Positions 21,069 to 29,959 of a DNA stretch of 29,959 nt are shown here, one piece after another. The stretch is from contig MU386056.1 of the NCBI GenBank assembly GCA_022497145.1, positions 1 to 29,959 of the forward strand. The letters are read 5' to 3'. This DNA comes from Rostrohypoxylon terebratum. Its lineage: Eukaryota; Ascomycota; Sordariomycetes; Xylariales; Hypoxylaceae. The notes under the pieces are model-generated. The model saw nothing but the letters and a program-made list of their open reading frames with translations. It was not told the origin of the DNA and did not search any database. The first letter of the stretch is position 1; each line of letters opens with the position of its first letter. Both the position numbers and the translations under genes were made by a program.

Positions 21069-21584
21069 TTATCTCCTGCTTAGGTGGAAAAGCCGAGGAT
21101 ATTTTGCTTTTTTGGTCGATAGTGGCCGGTTGGAGGCCGCGCAATCCTTCAGCTCCTGGCTCTTTTCATCGTCGGAGTTGCTGATCAGGTCGCTTACATA
21201 ATCCGGAATTTTCGTTATCGAGGGGTCGAAAGTCCCTATCACCACTTGCGTCATGGATCCCGGAATAAAACCATCGGATTTGCTACCAATCCGTTCACCC
21301 GGTTATAGCGGTATGGGTCCCGTATCTAGTACCATGCCACCGGCGCCGACGAGGATTGGCAGGAAATGCGCTGGGATCGACGACCCCTGATACCGGCATG
21401 GGAATCCGGGCGGTCGAGGCCTGGGTTTGTAAGACTTGGAACGACGGATGCTCCCGTCGCGTGTCTCCAGAAGCATGACGCATACGTGAGGCTTCTCAGA
21501 CCGCAGGTCGCGAGCTGCTGCAGGACCGACGACAACGTCAATTGGATATCGCATCCTGACAGTTCTCGTCTTAGCGAATCGCAA
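21069..21584 (-). pseudogene. possible broken coding frame with one internal stop
   Basis: On the minus strand a frame from about 21584 runs through MRYPIDVVVG, VMLLETRDGSIRR and GGMVLDTGPIPL to a TAA at 21303-21305. It then continues in the same frame (PGERIGSKSDGFIPGS, then TFDPSITKIPDYV) to a second stop at 21069. TAA could be a mutated CAA. No family was recognised, overlapping frames of similar length exist on the other strand, and no splice sites that remove the stop were found. It is therefore a weak candidate for a decayed gene. Confidence 0.2.
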
Positions 21585-22856
21585 CAGCGGTCACAATACC
21601 CTCGTCAAGGGCGATATTCCAATTGCCAAAATCTAGACATGTACCTAGATAATAACTGTCTGGGGACAAGAAAGGGTGCATTGGAGACTACTCTCCGCAG
21701 CACCTAGGCCCTAGGTACGTTTCAAAGCCGGGGTTCCATTGTGGCTTTCCATTTGACTGGGCTTTTCGTGCCCGCCGCGTGGGAGGCGAATCCCACGAGA
21801 GAGGACGAGAAAACCCCCACGCCTTTGTGTTTCTTTGTCTGACTAAGGTCAGACCTGGAACTGCAATGATAACTCGAGGTCCTAGCTTCTTGGCTTATCA
21901 TCAAGCTCGCACAAACGCCACGTACTGGTCGTCCGTGCTTTCGGAACTGATTCCTTGTGAAACAATTGGGCGGCGAACACCGTGCGTCATTTCAACTCAA
22001 CGGCATGCGTGCTATATAATAAAGTCAACTAATCCCTATCTCTAGATCCGTGTCGAACTGAGGCTCTGTAAAAGATAACAGACCTCATGTCATCGTGCCC
22101 ATATTTCGGCACACCGCTCGGATTGATCGCTGCAAAAAACAGGAAAATCCCGCGAAATAATATGCAGCTGTTTTTCCCGGTCATAAATCATACTAACTTT
22201 CCAAATCACGTCAAAGTATCAATATAAACTCCGGAGCAGGAACTGCAGCTTCATAAAGCGGGATCGCCCGTGATATCTGCTGATCTCGCTCAAATACATG
22301 CACACGAGATCTGGAGAATCCCGAAAGCTTCCAGATAACCAGAAAGATTCGTGAGGCAGACACATCTATCGTATATTGCGGCCTTTCGGCCCTAGGGCGA
22401 TACACATTTTTGCGGTTTTGTCTTCACAAAGTCATACATTATTCGTCCACTATGCATGCATCATGTGTGGTTTATCAAAAAGCATCAGAGATATCAAGTT
22501 GCTAAATTTATTTACAGAGTCAAAGTATTAGATGGTACTTAATCTCTAAGCATCGCGGGGCAAATTTGCCCCTATTCAACTCCGAATGATTAGTAATCAA
22601 TACTCTTCCGACAATACATGACCTCGTGGCGCTCAATACCCGTACATACAGGCCTAAATGTAAATCATTTCAAAGAAAATTGATTATTCCTTAATCTTGT
22701 CATAGCATTTGAGATTCTTGTCACTCCAAAAACGTAACGAGTCAGTCCATAACAACAATTCTCCCAGATAATAGTTTCGGATAAGTGATTATTATTGGTA
22801 TCAACTAACAACTAGGTAAGAACAAAAAAAACAACGCTAACAGAATAAGAGATCCT

Positions 22857-24145
22857 TCAAAGGCACTGGGAATAATAATCGTTCTGAAACTTGCAAGTCG
22901 TCCCGGCAGCACAAGCGGTACATCCATTCCAAGTCTTCCCAGCGCATTGGCCCCACTTGGCCGCAGTGCAGGCCCCCGGAGCTCCGGGAGCAGGATTACT
23001 GCCTATGAATCGAAGTTAGCATCGATCCGATCGTATATATGGTATACGGATACGACATAAAGCGGGACAGATCCCATACCTGAAGGTCCAGAAATCAAGA
23101 CCGGCGTGCCAGTCTTCGAGGTCAAGTCGATACTACACGTGTTCGCACAGGCCCCTCCGGCGCCAGGGTTCAGGAATGGGTTTCCCGGAACTGGGTCTGT
23201 GCTGTTATACACGATATCGATCCACTGAATCTGCATCTCTGCCGAGGCGCCCAGGCTCATGTTGCCGCTCCAGCTTCCGCCGTCGCTCCAACTGTTGAAC
23301 ATGATACGACTGGCGTCTCTCGGCGCCTGGAATTGGATAGATGACATCAGCTGCCCATCGACAAACCAACTAGTGGACCCGGGCGTCCAGTCCATGCGGT
23401 GGTATTGCCAATCCGACCAATCGCCGTGATTCGGCATCGAAACGTTGCGCGTCGCCTGCGGGATGTCCCCGCTCTCGTTCCAGGACGGCTGGTTCGTGTA
23501 CTGGATCGAGTTGGTCGGGTCGACGGTGCGGATCTCCAGATCAGCCTCCTGAACCATCGAGAGCTGCGGCGCATCGCGAAACGTGAACATGGCCGTGACG
23601 GCTCCTGGAGCCCCCTTCGTCCGCGCGTACATGCGGATCGAGATGTAGCGGTACCCAAGCGAAACGGACTCGATCTCAGACGCGGACTGGAAGTTATCGT
23701 GACGTATCGTGCGCATGACCATGTACGTCTTGGACGCGGCGTCCTTGTCCCGATTCTTATCAAAATAGATGTTATTCGCGGTGTTGACCATGAGCACCGT
23801 GGCGTCGCTCCCCGTGACGTCCGGGCTGCCGTTCATCAGCAGGCTGTTGTTCCAGTTCTGGATCGACCACACGCTCGTCCACGCCGCGTCGTTGAAGTAG
23901 TTGTTCGTCACAGGCGCCGCCGTCGCGTTCTGTGGGTCGTTGATGGGCTCCGGGACGCGCACGTACTTCGTCATGTTCCGGAAATCGAAGAACCGGTGGT
24001 GCGTGAAGTAGTGCGATGTCGTCGTGTTGGTTCGGTAGCAGTTGCATCTTGAATCTGTGACTAGGGGGTAATTCTGCGCGCGGACCACGGAGAGTACCGA
24101 TGAGATGACTACTAACGTAGCCGCAAATCCCCAGCTCTTCACCAT
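22857..24145 (-). CDS. secreted GH16-type glucanase/transglycosylase with C-terminal CBM1
   Basis: A secreted protein of 403 residues encoded by two exons (24145-23080 and 23002-22857) joined over a 77-nt GT-AG intron (23003-23079), phase 1. Residues 1-23 are a signal peptide ending VVRA before QNYP. The middle is a concanavalin A-like GH16 fold. EADLE at 200-204 matches the ExDxE catalytic motif, with E200 the likely nucleophile and E204 the acid/base; WQYHRMDWTPG and FVDGQ follow as in GH16. Several N-glycosylation sequons are present. Exon 2 starts at a Pro/Gly linker and encodes a CBM1 (about 367-403: WGQCAG, CTACAAGTTC, NDYYSQC) with the conserved aromatics W372, Y398 and Y399 and the family's cysteines. 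CBM1 binds cellulose or chitin, so the enzyme probably acts on plant or fungal wall polysaccharide; the exact glucan is not shown. Stopping at the first exon's stop would lose the CBM1. Confidence 0.93.
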
Positions 24146-26182
24146 ATTTGAGGCTGAGAGCCAATAGGCCTTCTTAAGACTTAGGGTGTCAAGCTATTAG
24201 TTCAATGTGAGTGTCTATCTTCTAATTTTCCACTTCGATATGATAACCGCCTCACAAGAGGATGCAAGTCAATGGGGCCACAGGCCGGTGATATATAGAT
24301 TCAGGGATAATAACGCAATACCCCTAGCACTAAAATAGAGGGAGGGAGGATCCATGTCGAGATCTCTATGCCGGACTTAGCTCTTTCTACCTCTCGGTCG
24401 AACATTCGATATGAGGCGGACGACCAAGATCACGGTTCAGGAGAATCTAGAACTAGTCGGGAAAAGAGGTTCTACCGTATAACGCCGCGCGGCTATAGGG
24501 CAATTGAGATGCACAGCACAATTAAGCGACAGAACAAGCTTTTTCTGCAGGGGGTTATATGCGGGGGAGAGCTGGATCCGGATCGTCGTCAGGGGAAGTG
24601 ATGGAAGCAGAGCGGACCGGATAAATTGTGCTGGGCTGGCAGGCTTGCGTGCCAACGTGCTCATATTGATCGTACGGACGGCATTTCTCCTTGTCTCAGA
24701 ACAGACATCTTGCATGATTCGCAATATGGGGGCAGGATTGCCGAACTCGAGTCCTGTCGGAAGTTTCCTTGCAGACATGGTTAATATAAATATGACGAAT
24801 CCTGCCTCTCGGCGGACCTGTGCGACACCGCGTATACGATGGCATCCTGGGATACTACTACTTTTCGATGCTACAACCAGCGCTACCCAAGGAGATCTGT
24901 CAGATGCGGAGTGCCAACAGGACCCTTCCGCGAAGGCTAGATGAGGTGGGTGTGATGCTACTGCTACATGACGTGCCGGTCATGTAACAGCCGAGAATAG
25001 TTTTGTAGATTTCACGTTCCTTGTATCGGGCGGCCGAGATTAATATCGAAGGTTCATAAGTTACGTAAAAGCCAACCCGGGATGTACGTGAGTGCAACCC
25101 TTCGGCCAATTCGTGATTTTGACAACCTTCGATATACATGAAATATTTTAGGTGCAAGAGACGAAAGGGGTAGAATATCGGAAGACTAAATATATCTATT
25201 AGAATATTCCGGAATGTTTCCATACTCATACCAATTACTAGGTTAAAATATTTGTTTGGAAGCACGAGTCCCATGTTTTGTATACTCGAGGCCTCGCTCG
25301 AGTACTTTATATTTTACATTAGGCATCATAAAAGACGGTGATTTTCAAGATCAGCTTTCGGCTTTTGAAGCTATAGCGATTTGTACTAAGGTATCTAAAG
25401 AAATTCAATGTTGCTAAAAATTCGTTTGCAGGACTGGCATGTACATATGTTGTTGTGGAAGTACTGTGTAGGCAGGTATCCATATAAATCGTGAGCGGAT
25501 GAAAATATTTTTATTGGATTGAACTCGGCAAGCACTGTAAGCAACTCCATAATGTGCACGGTGCGAATCGGAATTTATTCATGGGTCCTTCCATTTCTTT
25601 ACTATGTAGGTAACTGCCTAGATGCCTAGGTAGTACCTATATTTCACCGTGGAAGAAGGCAAGAGCCTGTGTTTCTGTAGACCATACGGAAGGCGCTATC
25701 AAGTTTAAACCAGCTGCTTAGCTCTTGCGACCCGCTGGTGGACCGCGCAAGGTTCCTTCCTGGCACGGTATGTACAATACAATGGCTCCACCTTCCCGGT
25801 GAGTTGATTCTGGTTACTTACCAGACACATATAACGAGGAAATTTATTTCCTAGTAAAACCTTTCCTTTTACATTATTTTCACCACACAAGTTAAATCTG
25901 GTTCAGAAAAACTTTTCCCAATTAAACCATTGTAATCTCAGATCATCCAGTTGATTGCACTTACTTGTATTATTTGCATCGGCCGATCAGTGATTAGCAC
26001 TTCGGCGCATCACAACAGCCACAATTTCCCCTACCTATTCATTGCCTTACTTTTCTCATTTTTTTTCATACAATTCCGGTCCCACTGTATTTCAGTTATT
26101 TCTTGTAATATTTTCCCCATTGGCCCCGTCTATAATTTTGCGCAACGCTGACCTACCAGTAGTTATTAGAGCCGTCCCCAAG
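24146..26182. other. intergenic region, no gene seen
   Basis: About 2 kb between two genes that point away from each other. The left part is the GH16 promoter side, with a TATATA-type run about 140 bp upstream of its start. Several frames of 60-146 codons overlap on both strands without motifs; the 124-codon one at 24900-25274 (-) is AT-rich and unconvincing. The last 200 bp are pyrimidine-rich, as expected of the leader of the GTPase-like gene. Confidence 0.55.
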
Positions 26183-26447
26183 ATGGAGGCCGGTTCCGAG
26201 ACTCCAGTCTCCGTGGGTGTCCCGACGGCGGCGAACCCCGCCTCGGGAGCACAAGTCATGATCAGCCCTCTGGAGAAGTTGATCGACGAGACCAACTTAA
26301 ACACCCTAGAGCGGGGTGCTAACATTGCAAAAGACTTCTTAGGAAATTTGCAAGATACACTTGAATCTGAAGAGGACCCTTGTTTCCAGAAATGGTTTCG
26401 GGACTCTGGTAAATTGAAAGCTGGGCCAAAACTCATCGAAAAGATCA

Positions 26448-26461
26448 TAGCCGTTAGCCGT
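26448..26461. repeat. exact 7-bp tandem duplication (TAGCCGT x2)
   Basis: TAGCCGT at 26448-26454 is repeated at 26455-26461. With one copy the frame reads IIAV directly into TGLPGSGKT. With two copies the frame shifts and the Walker A motif is read out of frame. Confidence 0.93.
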
Positions 26462-26879
26462 CACCGGTCTCCCTGGTTCCGGAAAGACCAGCTTGGTCCT
26501 GGCTGTACTAGATCAGCCCAAGTATGTAACCCTGGTTCTCATTGTTTAGATTTTTCATTGACAGTTTTCCAGGCTCATCCCATCTGGTGTAGCACCTCCA
26601 ATGCCCGTATATTTCGCGTACAATTATTCGGATGATCCCACAGAAGCATACCGGGCGGAAATACAATTCTTCGATTGGGACGAATTTGTTAGCGAGCTCC
26701 GCGACCTCTGTCGGCTCCTATCATATGAAGATGAAGCGGATGCCGCTTATGAAAAACTTACCAAGTTATACCCGGGCATGAGCAGAGAGACATTGCAAGA
26801 AACCAATTCAGAAGAGCTAGCGGATATATCCCCAGCTCGAAAACGACTTGGAAAAGAAATAAAGGTGTGACAAGGGCTA

Positions 26880-27300
26880 TGTCACAAACCAACCGACAGG
26901 CGGCCACTTTGAGGACCCAAGGAGTGGAACCCCATAAACCAATCACGGCTAAACCACGGCATAGAATGATCTATTGATCTAATTGATCTAGGACATCTAC
27001 CAGATCATTAGATCAATTAGATCAACCAGATCACGATAACCTCAGGCACTCAGTAGGGAGGAAGGAGAGACATTTTTTATAAAAGCATAGCATACTTCAT
27101 GTATCTAGTCACTCACTTCAGTTCTTTAGCTATCAATCTAAGTCTATTACTTCAACCGCATCGAACTAATAGAGAGAGGACTCCAAGCCTTTCTTACGAA
27201 CAGACTACCTTTGATCTGATCTCTACGAGTACTGCTAACAAACAAGGAAACCCACGAATCACCCCGTATACCTAAAGTACTTAGGTATAGGTTCGTAACA
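26880..27300. mobile_element. inner solo LTR (421 bp) inserted into the outer LTR
   Basis: It begins TGTCACAAAC and ends GTTCGTAACA (TGT...ACA ends). It is flanked by the exact 5-bp duplication GGCTA at 26875-26879 and 27301-27305. It contains a TATAAAA box near 27080 and a GATC-rich inverted repeat. CCAATCACGG lies 59 bp from its start, and the same string lies 55 bp into the candidate third LTR at 29866. It has no open coding body. The orientation cannot be fixed from the sequence alone, but the TATAAAA suggests the + strand. Confidence 0.87.
26974..27025. repeat. GATC-rich 17-bp inverted repeat within the inner LTR
   Basis: TTGATCTAATTGATCTA (26974-26990) is the exact reverse complement of TAGATCAATTAGATCAA (27009-27025), with an 18-nt spacer. 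GATC occurs repeatedly across about 65 bp. It lies about 60 bp upstream of the TATAAAA box in the LTR, where promoter elements of retrotransposons are expected; that role is inference. Confidence 0.85.
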
Positions 27301-29865
27301 GGCTATGTAGGGCTTGGATGTGGTATCAATTCAATAATAATTCTCAAGGGTGCTAAGGTCCTTGATTCCTCTCCTCCTCAGAGTGGGAATCTTCTTGACC
27401 TATTTATGCCTGAGATCATGAGTGCAGTCTGGTACGTATCTAAGTACAATATATATGCTAAACGCCCATCACCCGAATACGAGTGTGTTGGGTTTGGTTC
27501 AATCTTGTTCATCTGGTCAACAGCTTCCAATAATAAGTGATGATAACCTCTTTGCAGGATTCCTGCCTGACCTGTATGCGACCTGGCTGCCAACTGTATC
27601 TTGGCATCCAGTCCCCGTGTGACAAAAGGTCACGTCTGATTCTGCGGAATCTTTTTCGGAAATGTTACGTCTCTACATCGATTCACGCCCGAAGGTCGAT
27701 TCTGCGAACAGCACAGAAACCATGTACGCGCAGCTTGTAAAGAAGGTCCGAATATATACCAAATCACAGGCTCTATCGACAGGCGCCATCTTAGTGGACA
27801 TAGTAAGTTCCCCCAATTCAACTACAGATTTGCACTAACAGATTAGCCCGATACACCACGTTCAAATTCCACCCAAGAAGTAGAGACAAATGAGTGCTTC
27901 AAGTCAACCGCTAGTGTGTGGGTTGTCGTGCCAGGACCGCGTCTTGTTACAGCCAATAGCATGAACCTACTTTTTGACGAACATCTTGAACGCCAGCTCA
28001 ATTATGATGGTTTAGAAACGGCGATTACTCTCATTATTTCTAAAATGGATGATATACGCCACGAAAAAGGTCCCTTTAACGCCAATGCTGAGAAAGAAGT
28101 CTCGGAACTACGGAGACAGCTTCGCTTTCTGAAAGGCTCCGACAAACATATCAGGACAGAACTCCATGAGCTTATTGTTCAGCGGCAATCATTAGAAGAG
28201 CAAATTTCTGATCTTAGCACAAAAAATGACCTAGTGGCGGAGTCGTCGAGTCAACCGTCCCAAAGGAGCGCAGCCAATGACAAACTCAGTAAAGACCCAA
28301 AGAGGATACGTGATGAGAGCCCGTATAATTCGAGAAAGGCGTTGAAAATCACCGAGTCGACGAGGGGAGATGGGGAGAATCTTCATGATGCATCTAAGAA
28401 TGTTTCGGGTAATTAGGAACACCTGCAGCCATCTCAGAACCATCAAACGAATACTGAGGGAGAATTTCGAGGGGACATTACGTCCCTCAATGAGAAAGAG
28501 ACGACTTGAATTGACAAAATCCGAGAAAACGATGCACGAATCGACGGTCTCGAGAAGGAAGTCCAACAAATCAATATCCGGCAACAACACGTCAATGATG
28601 AAATTAATTCTCGGGGTCTTAATGATATGAAAGATCATCTGCGAAGAGACCTTGTTCGCCAGTACGAATCTGAGATTGAAATGTAAGTATCTTTCCATAC
28701 CGTTCTTATAACTCTATCGATTTCTTTTTATGTCTAATACTATTTATACGTATGTTTTTAATATTAACCGGGTATAAGTTTCATAGAAATAATATCGCTG
28801 GATACAAAGCGAAATCTACGAAGTTCGCTAAGCCTACGATCTTTTCTGTCAGCAGCAAGGCATACAGCTTACTTTGTGGCGAACGTGAAGATAACAGTTT
28901 TCGCGGCCGTGGCTATATATCTACACAAGAAACGGAAATACCACAGCTTCAGGATTACACAATGAAGACGACTGAGGCCGAAAGGGTTGATAACTACCAA
29001 ATATTCTTCAATGATTTTCTACAATTAGTAAACTCGATTGCTCTATGGCTACTTCGTTATGAGGTCGAGGCCAAAGACCCGGTTGACGATGGGGCACAGC
29101 GCTTTGAGACACAATCCAAAAAGGATTTAGAAACTCTTGAAAAGGTACGCTAAACATTGAGAATGACTCTTGAATGCGTTGCTCATCAATATACAAATAT
29201 ATTATTATACTAATATTTCATCTAGGCACTCCATGCTTCCAGCGATGACATTCGCGAGAGGTTCTATAGAGTTTTCGACCAGATTCTGTTCCGTGCTCTC
29301 GACAGAGCTGGTAACTCAGCATCCGCCAATGCTCTCTATGTAGCACGTCGTTGGGGAGCACCTAGATCTGAGGGCGGAATAGCTTGGTCCACGTACAGAG
29401 CCACTGCACGTCGAAACGGATGTTTCCATGGTACTACTGGAACCAGTAACTTCAATGAAGATCTTTTCGTGGAAATATCTATTATTTTAATGCGACACTG
29501 GAAAAACACGTTCCAAGAGCGAGTACCAAGTATGTTTCAAAAATTCTCTTGTGACACAAAGAAACAGATAGAGCAATTTGAGAAAGCGGCCAAAGTACAA
29601 CTTCAACATACGAACACAGCTGAAGTCGCTGCGTTCTTCAAGCACTTGTCGGCTTGTAAGCGCACACTTAGCCAGACTTCTATGCACTGGCGCAAGGCAA
29701 TCATTCAAGTACAGAGAGACAGCATTCGCATGGTTGTTCCCAGCATCCGCGATGACATGATGTCTGTATACCAGGCTTGCGCTGTTGAAGGTGGCGAAGG
29801 CTGCTTTAAACGTATGCGAGACGCCATGGAAGCACATATCATGGCTGCTCGAAGCACCATGTTTC

Positions 29866-29959
29866 TGTCACAGCCATACCGGATAGGTAGTCACATTACG
29901 AGATCCACCCCAACATCAGACCAATCACGGTTAAAATCCGGACTTTGGGATCTGCCGGA
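29866..29959. mobile_element. probable third LTR, left end only, cut by window edge
   Basis: The GTPase reading (STMF) is lost exactly at TGTCACAGCC, which shares TGTCACA with the start of the inner LTR. CCAATCACGG followed by TTAAA lies 55 bp in, matching CCAATCACGG and CTAAA at 59 bp in the inner LTR. The candidate target site is GTTTC (29861-29865); its partner copy lies beyond the window. The frame happens to stay open to the edge, so a divergent protein end is the alternative. Confidence 0.55.

Larger units (their letters stand above)
18269..22856. other. long gene-poor region
   Basis: About 4.6 kb without a supportable intact gene. It holds an A-run near 18382, two inverted repeats (18679-18702 and 19149-19189), many short frames that overlap on both strands, and one minus-strand frame with a single internal stop (21069-21584), listed separately. 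The right end is the 3' flank of the GH16 gene. Confidence 0.55.
26866..27624. mobile_element. outer solo LTR (about 333 bp) carrying a nested insertion
   Basis: It starts TGTGACAAGG and ends GTGTGACA, with TG...CA ends. It is flanked by the 5-bp duplication AAAGG (26861-26865 and 27625-27629). Removing it with one AAAGG joins G at 26865 to TC at 27630 and restores the GTPase frame (KEIK|VTSDSAESF). The 759-bp span includes the inner LTR plus its extra GGCTA; without these 426 bp the outer element is 333 bp. No internal protein-coding part remains, as expected of a solo LTR left by LTR-LTR recombination. Its superfamily was not determined. Confidence 0.85.
26183..29865 (+). pseudogene. broken P-loop GTPase gene, NUGGC/SLIP-GC-like (dynamin superfamily)
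   Basis: It begins with ATG 26183 (MEAGSETPVS). Coding parts are 26183-26521, 26573-26865, 27630-27802, 27847-28682, 28787-29144 and 29226-29865. Four GT-AG introns (51, 44, 104 and 81 nt) have consistent phases, and about 877 codons are visible. Motifs: Walker A GLPGSGKTS just after 26460; YNYSDDPTEAYRAEI; IYTKSQALSTGAILVDI, where DxxG would follow but DIPD is read; WVVVPGPRLV; SKMDD as a G4-like motif; a charged coiled coil near 28080-28210; then FSVSSKAYSLL, ETEIPQLQ and KRMRDAMEAHI, as in fungal SLIP-GC-like proteins from memory. Damage: a 7-bp duplication before Walker A, two nested LTRs (26866-27624), TAG at 28414, TGA at 28507 and a third probable LTR from 29866. The family name is inference; the P-loop and the damage are seen directly. 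It cannot encode the full protein. Confidence 0.8.

Noticed and set aside
23347..24164. Long frames antisense or shifted to the GH16 gene (including a 217-codon + strand frame)
   Set aside because: They are Arg/Val-rich shadows of a GC-rich coding region. The GH16 frame has a signal peptide, a catalytic motif and a CBM1.
24900..25274. 124-codon minus-strand frame downstream of the GH16 promoter side
   Set aside because: AT-rich, with no recognisable domain or signal peptide pattern and no supporting neighbouring exons.
27306..27624. Reading the stretch after the inner LTR as a GTPase exon
   Set aside because: Its frames are broken and do not match the family, while treating it as the right part of the outer LTR restores the GTPase frame exactly at 27630.

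Overview
This is a window of nuclear DNA from a filamentous ascomycete (Pezizomycotina, most likely Sordariomycetes). The evidence is short introns of about 44-104 nt with GTATGT/GTAAGT donors and CTAAC-like branch sites, a cytosolic-type eukaryotic methionyl-tRNA synthetase, a secreted GH16 enzyme with a fungal CBM1 tail, a chromodomain protein, LTR retrotransposon remnants and many CTAGGTAG-type simple repeats. No bacterial operons, CRISPR arrays or convincing tRNA/rRNA genes were seen. The species cannot be named from the sequence.

Layout, left to right. About 107-801 (+): the last exons of an unrecognised gene entering from the left edge. 802-2172: no gene, with one weak LTR-like signature. 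2173-4533 (-): six-exon methionyl-tRNA synthetase. 4534-5537: divergent promoter region with two microsatellites. 5538-7646 (+): 702-residue protein with a chromodomain and an AT-hook. 7647-9065: convergent gap. 9066-11423 (-): 785-residue protein with two RRM-like regions. 11424-17329: about 5.9 kb without a supportable gene. 17330-18268 (+): isolated DapA/HOGA-type aldolase. 18269-22856: about 4.6 kb with only hairpins and one broken reading frame. 22857-24145 (-): secreted GH16 glucanase-type protein whose CBM1 lies on a second exon. 24146-26182: no gene. 26183 to about 29865 (+): a large, broken P-loop GTPase gene.

The left half carries housekeeping and nuclear functions (translation, chromatin, probable RNA binding). 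The right half is sparser and looks like accessory DNA, with a metabolic aldolase, a plant-polymer enzyme and transposon debris. The genes do not form an evident pathway or biosynthetic cluster.

The most informative structure is at the right end. A gene resembling fungal NUGGC/SLIP-GC-like (dynamin-superfamily) GTPases is interrupted by one solo LTR nested inside another. Each LTR has its own 5-bp target-site duplication (GGCTA inside AAAGG), and removing both restores the reading frame exactly. The same gene carries an exact 7-bp tandem duplication just before its Walker A motif, two nonsense codons and an altered DxxG motif. It appears to be hit by a third LTR, related to the inner one, at the window edge. 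I found no previously undescribed functional system that I could defend.
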